The notes under the pieces were generated by a model. The model ran no database searches, was not told the origin of the DNA, and saw only the letters and a program-made list of their open reading frames with translations. A stretch of 64,000 nucleotides of DNA. Source: Bacillus atrophaeus. GTDB lineage: Bacteria > Bacillota > Bacilli > Bacillales > Bacillaceae. Both the position numbers and the translations under genes were made by a program. The DNA is taken from contig NZ_LSBB01000001.1 in NCBI RefSeq assembly GCF_001584335.1, positions 434,001-498,000 of the forward strand, read 5' to 3'. Shown piece by piece: positions 61,119 to 64,000 of the stretch. The stretch's first letter is position 1; each line of letters begins with the position of its first letter.

Positions 61119-62084
61119 CTATGCTGACTTCTTACGGTCTAATAATACCGCGATTAAAATGACGATCCCTTTAACGACCATTTGATAAAATGATGATACG
61201 CCGAGCAGGTTCAGTCCGTTATTCAACGTGCCGATGATTAACACCCCGATTAATGTTCCGATCATGCGTCCGCGTCCGCCTGAAAGGCTTGTTCCGCCGA
61301 GAACCACCGCGGCAATCGCATCCAATTCGTAGGATTCTCCGGCGGTCGGCTGTGCTGAATTTAAGCGGGAAGTCAAAATAGCGCCCGCAAGAGCTGATAA
61401 AAGACCGGCCAGTGAATAAATCATTACTTTGACCCGCGGTACTTTAATGCCGGAAATCAATGCTGCTTTTTCATTTCCGCCGATTGCATACGTGCGTCGT
61501 CCGAACGGTGTTTTATGAAGCAAAATCCAAAGGATGGCAAAGGCAATCACCATCGTAATCGCAGGGACGGGAATGCCGAGAAAGTAACCGCGCCCGAACA
61601 ATTGAAACGCATAGTTTGTGCCAAGACCTGTAATCGGGTTTCCGTCTGTATAAACAAGCGTCAGCCCGCGGAATACAGTCATGGTTGCCAATGTGGCGAT
61701 AAATGGAGCCATTTTTCCTTTTGTAATTAGAAGTCCGTTGATCATGCCCAGCACAGCACCGATGACACAGCCAATGATCACGGCGAGAATTGGATCAATG
61801 CCTGACACAATCATGCCGGCGACTAACGCGCTGGACAGGGCGAGAATGGCGCCGACAGACAGGTCAATTCCTCCTGTTAAAATGATAAAGGTCATGCCGA
61901 ACGCGATAAGCGCATTAATGGCAACCTGACGCAGCAGATTTAATATATTTAACGGTTCAAGAAAGCTTGGGTTTAAAATAGATACAATCAAAACGAGTAT
62001 AAATAAACCGAGAAAAGGGACGAGCTTTTGAATAACTGTATCAAAATGAATGCGCTTTTGTTGTTGTGTATGTTCAATTTTCAT
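61119..62084 (-). CDS. rbsC: Ribose ABC transporter permease RbsC
   Basis: A 321-residue BPD-type-2 permease with 8-10 membrane segments and conserved GGIDLSVGAILALSSALVAG, GLGTNYAFQLFGRGYFLG and ELDAIAAVVLGGTSLSGGRG motifs. It forms the membrane channel with RbsA as ATPase. The start ATG 62084 is one base from the rbsA stop, so translation is coupled. Confidence 0.95.
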   Translation of the reverse strand: MKIEHTQQQKRIHFDTVIQKLVPFLGLFILVLIVSILNPSFLEPLNILNLLRQVAINALIAFGMTFIILTGGIDLSVGAILALSSALVAGMIVSGIDPILAVIIGCVIGAVLGMINGLLITKGKMAPFIATLATMTVFRGLTLVYTDGNPITGLGTNYAFQLFGRGYFLGIPVPAITMVIAFAILWILLHKTPFGRRTYAIGGNEKAALISGIKVPRVKVMIYSLAGLLSALAGAILTSRLNSAQPTAGESYELDAIAAVVLGGTSLSGGRGRMIGTLIGVLIIGTLNNGLNLLGVSSFYQMVVKGIVILIAVLLDRKKSA

Positions 62085-62085
62085 C

Positions 62086-63567
62086 TTACTGCCCTCCTGT
62101 GGCGAGTGTCATAATCCGTTCCTGTGTGGCTTCCCGGGAGGCGACTTCTCCGCTGATTTTTCCTTCATGTACGACAATGATTCTGTCACTCATTCCGATA
62201 ATTTCAGGAAGCTCGGATGAAACCATAATAATCGCGACTCCCCGATCGGTCAGTTCGTTCATTAAAGTATAAATTTCTCTTTTTGCTCCTACGTCAACAC
62301 CTCTAGTCGGTTCGTCCAAAATCAATACCTTAGGACCGATGCCGATCCATTTGGCAATTACGACTTTTTGTTGATTTCCGCCTGAGAGGTTGCGCGCATG
62401 GGTTTCAGGTGAAGCGGTTTTAATGGTCAGTCGGTTGATCAGCAGCTCGACAAATGAGGCTTCGCGTTTTTGGTCGATCACGCCTTTAGGAGAAAAGCTG
62501 GTCAGACTGGGAAGAGCTATGTTTTCCCGGATAGACGTATCCAGCAACAGCCCCTCGTCTTTACGATTCTCAGTAATAAAGCCGAGCCCTTTTTTGACTG
62601 CGTCATTCGGGTTTTTAATGTTTGTTTTCTTTCCTGCAAGCCAGATTTCCCCGGAGTCCAGACGGTCAATGCCGAACAGCGCTCTCATGATCTCTGTCCG
62701 TCCGGCCCCCATCAAACCTGAGACACCGACAATCTCGCCGGAACGTACATGGAAGCTGACATGTTCGAAGCTGCCTTTTTTGGACGCGTCCCTCACTTCT
62801 AATACGATATCGCCGAGCTCGGGTCTTCGTTGAGGATAACGATCGGTCAGTTCACGGCCGACCATTTTTTTGACGACTTCATCAAAGCTCGTTTCCGAAA
62901 TGTTTGTCGTATCAACTGTTTTTCCGTCCCGCATAATGGTGATTCGGTCGCAAATCGAAAAAATTTCCTCCATTCGATGCGAAATATAGACGATAGACAC
63001 TCCGTCCTTTTTTAAGGACGCAATAACCTCAAAAAGCTTGTTGATTTCCCGTTCTGTCAAGGCTGCGGTCGGTTCGTCCATAATGATGACTTCAGCCTTT
63101 ATCATCAGCGCTTTAGCAATTTCGATCATTTGCTGCTGGCCGACAGAACATTTCCCGGCTTCTTGATCAAGAGATAATGAGACGGAAAGCTTTTCAAATT
63201 GCTTTTTTGCTAGCGCTTTCATTTTCTTTGTGTTTAAAATTCCGAGTTTTGATGTCATCTCTTTTCCGATAAAAAGATTTTCTAAGACCGTCATTTCCGG
63301 CCAAATATTCAGCTCTTGGTGAATGAATGCGATTCCATTTTGTTCCGCTTCTTTTGGATTGGAGAAATAGGTTTCCTTGCCATTGATTCTGATGCTCCCT
63401 TTATCAAGGCCGTGCAGACCTGTCAGGAGGTTCATAAGAGTCGATTTGCCCGCGCCGTTTTCTCCCATCAACGCGTGAACCTCGCCTGGCTTTAGGTTAA
63501 AAGAAACGCCTGAGAGCACTTGGTTTTTACCGAATGCCTTATGGATGTCATTCATGTCGATCTGCAT
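62086..63567 (-). CDS. rbsA: Ribose ABC transporter ATP-binding protein RbsA
   Basis: A 493-residue double ABC ATPase. The first domain has Walker [13 protein letters not shown] (about 36-47) and Walker [11 protein letters not shown]. The second has the degenerate [11 protein letters not shown] (about 275), the signature LSGGNQQKV and Walker [14 protein letters not shown]. This duplicated arrangement with a degenerate second Walker A is normal for sugar-importing RbsA/MglA. Start ATG 63567. Confidence 0.95.
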   Translation of the reverse strand: MQIDMNDIHKAFGKNQVLSGVSFNLKPGEVHALMGENGAGKSTLMNLLTGLHGLDKGSIRINGKETYFSNPKEAEQNGIAFIHQELNIWPEMTVLENLFIGKEMTSKLGILNTKKMKALAKKQFEKLSVSLSLDQEAGKCSVGQQQMIEIAKALMIKAEVIIMDEPTAALTEREINKLFEVIASLKKDGVSIVYISHRMEEIFSICDRITIMRDGKTVDTTNISETSFDEVVKKMVGRELTDRYPQRRPELGDIVLEVRDASKKGSFEHVSFHVRSGEIVGVSGLMGAGRTEIMRALFGIDRLDSGEIWLAGKKTNIKNPNDAVKKGLGFITENRKDEGLLLDTSIRENIALPSLTSFSPKGVIDQKREASFVELLINRLTIKTASPETHARNLSGGNQQKVVIAKWIGIGPKVLILDEPTRGVDVGAKREIYTLMNELTDRGVAIIMVSSELPEIIGMSDRIIVVHEGKISGEVASREATQERIMTLATGGQ

Positions 63568-63583
63568 TCTTTATCCCCTCTTT

Positions 63584-63979
63584 CTAGAAAATCACACCTG
63601 CCTGCAGGATGCAGTTGGCGTATGGCGTGACTTCGCCTGTTCGTATGATGGCTTTTGCTTCCTTGGTCAGCTGTTTGAATTCTTCGTGAGACAGATATTC
63701 AACCGGCTGTTTTTTAAACTGGTTTTCTATAAAATTCGCAATCTGCGGATTGGCTGTTTTGATTTCAGAAGCTGCCGTGACTTTTTCGACGACCATTTCC
63801 TCTGCCAGCAGTTCGGTGACGTCCTTAAAGCCGGGAACACCGGGCTTTAGGGACAGATCAATTTTCAGGACGCTGTCAGGCACAGGCAATCCTGCATCCG
63901 CGATGACGATTTTGTCTGTGTGGCCAAGGTCCGCCAAAATCTTGGCGAGATGGCTGTTTAAAATGCCGTGTTTTTTCAT
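63584..63979 (-). CDS. rbsD: D-ribose pyranase RbsD
   Basis: A 131-residue RbsD/FucU protein that interconverts ribose anomers so that RbsK can use the furanose form. It starts MKKHGILNSHLAKILADLGHTD and contains IADAGLPVP, DLSLKPGVPGF and the C-terminal IIRTGEVTPYANCILQAGVIF with the catalytic region. ATG 63979 overlaps the rbsK stop codon (ATGA). 16 bases precede rbsA. Confidence 0.95.
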   Translation of the reverse strand: MKKHGILNSHLAKILADLGHTDKIVIADAGLPVPDSVLKIDLSLKPGVPGFKDVTELLAEEMVVEKVTAASEIKTANPQIANFIENQFKKQPVEYLSHEEFKQLTKEAKAIIRTGEVTPYANCILQAGVIF

Positions 63980-64000
63980 GACAGCAGCTCCTCGACTTCT
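63976..64000 (-). CDS. rbsK: Ribokinase, last codons only (runs off the window)
   Basis: Minus-strand codons reading EVEELLS then TGA end here, overlapping the rbsD start by four bases as in the rbsK-rbsD junction of B. subtilis. Only eight codons are visible, so the call rests on operon position. Confidence 0.6.

Overview
The window is chromosomal DNA of a Bacillus of the B. subtilis species complex, most likely the B. amyloliquefaciens/B. velezensis branch. Gene order follows the B. subtilis cls-ywnF ... spoIIQ-ywnJ-bcrC-nrgBA-ywo ... usd-spoIIID-mbl-flhOP-rapD-fabZ-mscL-ywp-ssbB-glcR-ywqAB-tkmA-ptkA-ptpZ-ywq-ywr-cotGH-alsRSD-ywrO-ywsAB-rbs order almost without a break. It differs from that species by several insertions, losses and decayed genes. 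Family names come from reading the proteins; no database search was possible.

Region by region. 1-1224: 5' part of cls and ywnF. 1225-8785: an inserted seven-gene minus-strand operon for a CMP-nonulosonic acid, best read as pseudaminic acid (pseB, an extra SDR, pseC, pseF, pseG, pseH, pseI), bracketed by two near-copies of one terminator hairpin. 8786-15015: ywnG-ywnH, spoIIQ with a clear sigma-F promoter, ywnJ, bcrC, a FtsW/RodA-like gene with an ECF-type promoter, and nrgB-nrgA with a TnrA box. 15260-21241: a DoxX-like gene plus a micro-ORF, ywoC, ywoD, a pucI pseudogene, ywoG, ywoH. 21362-25939: usd-spoIIID, mbl, flhO-flhP, rapD. 26131-34807: fabZ, mscL, ywpF, ywpG, ssbB, glcR-ywpJ, ywqA-ywqB. 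34942-39470: a 47-residue gene, the tyrosine-kinase module tkmA-ptkA-ptpZ, remnants of polysaccharide genes, and ugd. 39519-44666: a small membrane protein, an LXG polymorphic-toxin operon (ywqH, ywqI, ywqJ, immunity gene) and a patch of gene remnants ending in ywqO. 44666-52570: chromate-transport operon ywrCBA, a gutted ywrD, ywrE, an uncharacterised PTS/epimerase operon, ywrF. 52770-54694: spore-coat genes cotG and cotH. 54716-64000: acetoin genes alsR and alsSD, ywrO, ywsA, ywsB and the ribose ABC operon (rbsB, C, A, D and the last codons of rbsK).

How the genes work together. Nitrogen (nrgBA), envelope (bcrC, SEDS gene, mbl, mscL, ywqA-F), sporulation (spoIIQ, usd-spoIIID, cotGH), motility (flhOP) and overflow metabolism (alsSD) modules are intact. 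The accessory content is surface or competition related: nonulosonic acid, LXG toxin/immunity and a PTS. It sits beside genes in visible decay (pucI, a sugar-transferase/acetyltransferase remnant, an AraC regulator, a GH127 glycosidase, ywqN, ywrD). Several genes expected from B. subtilis synteny (ywoF, ywqG, nfi, ywqM, cotB, ywrJ, ywrK) are not present.
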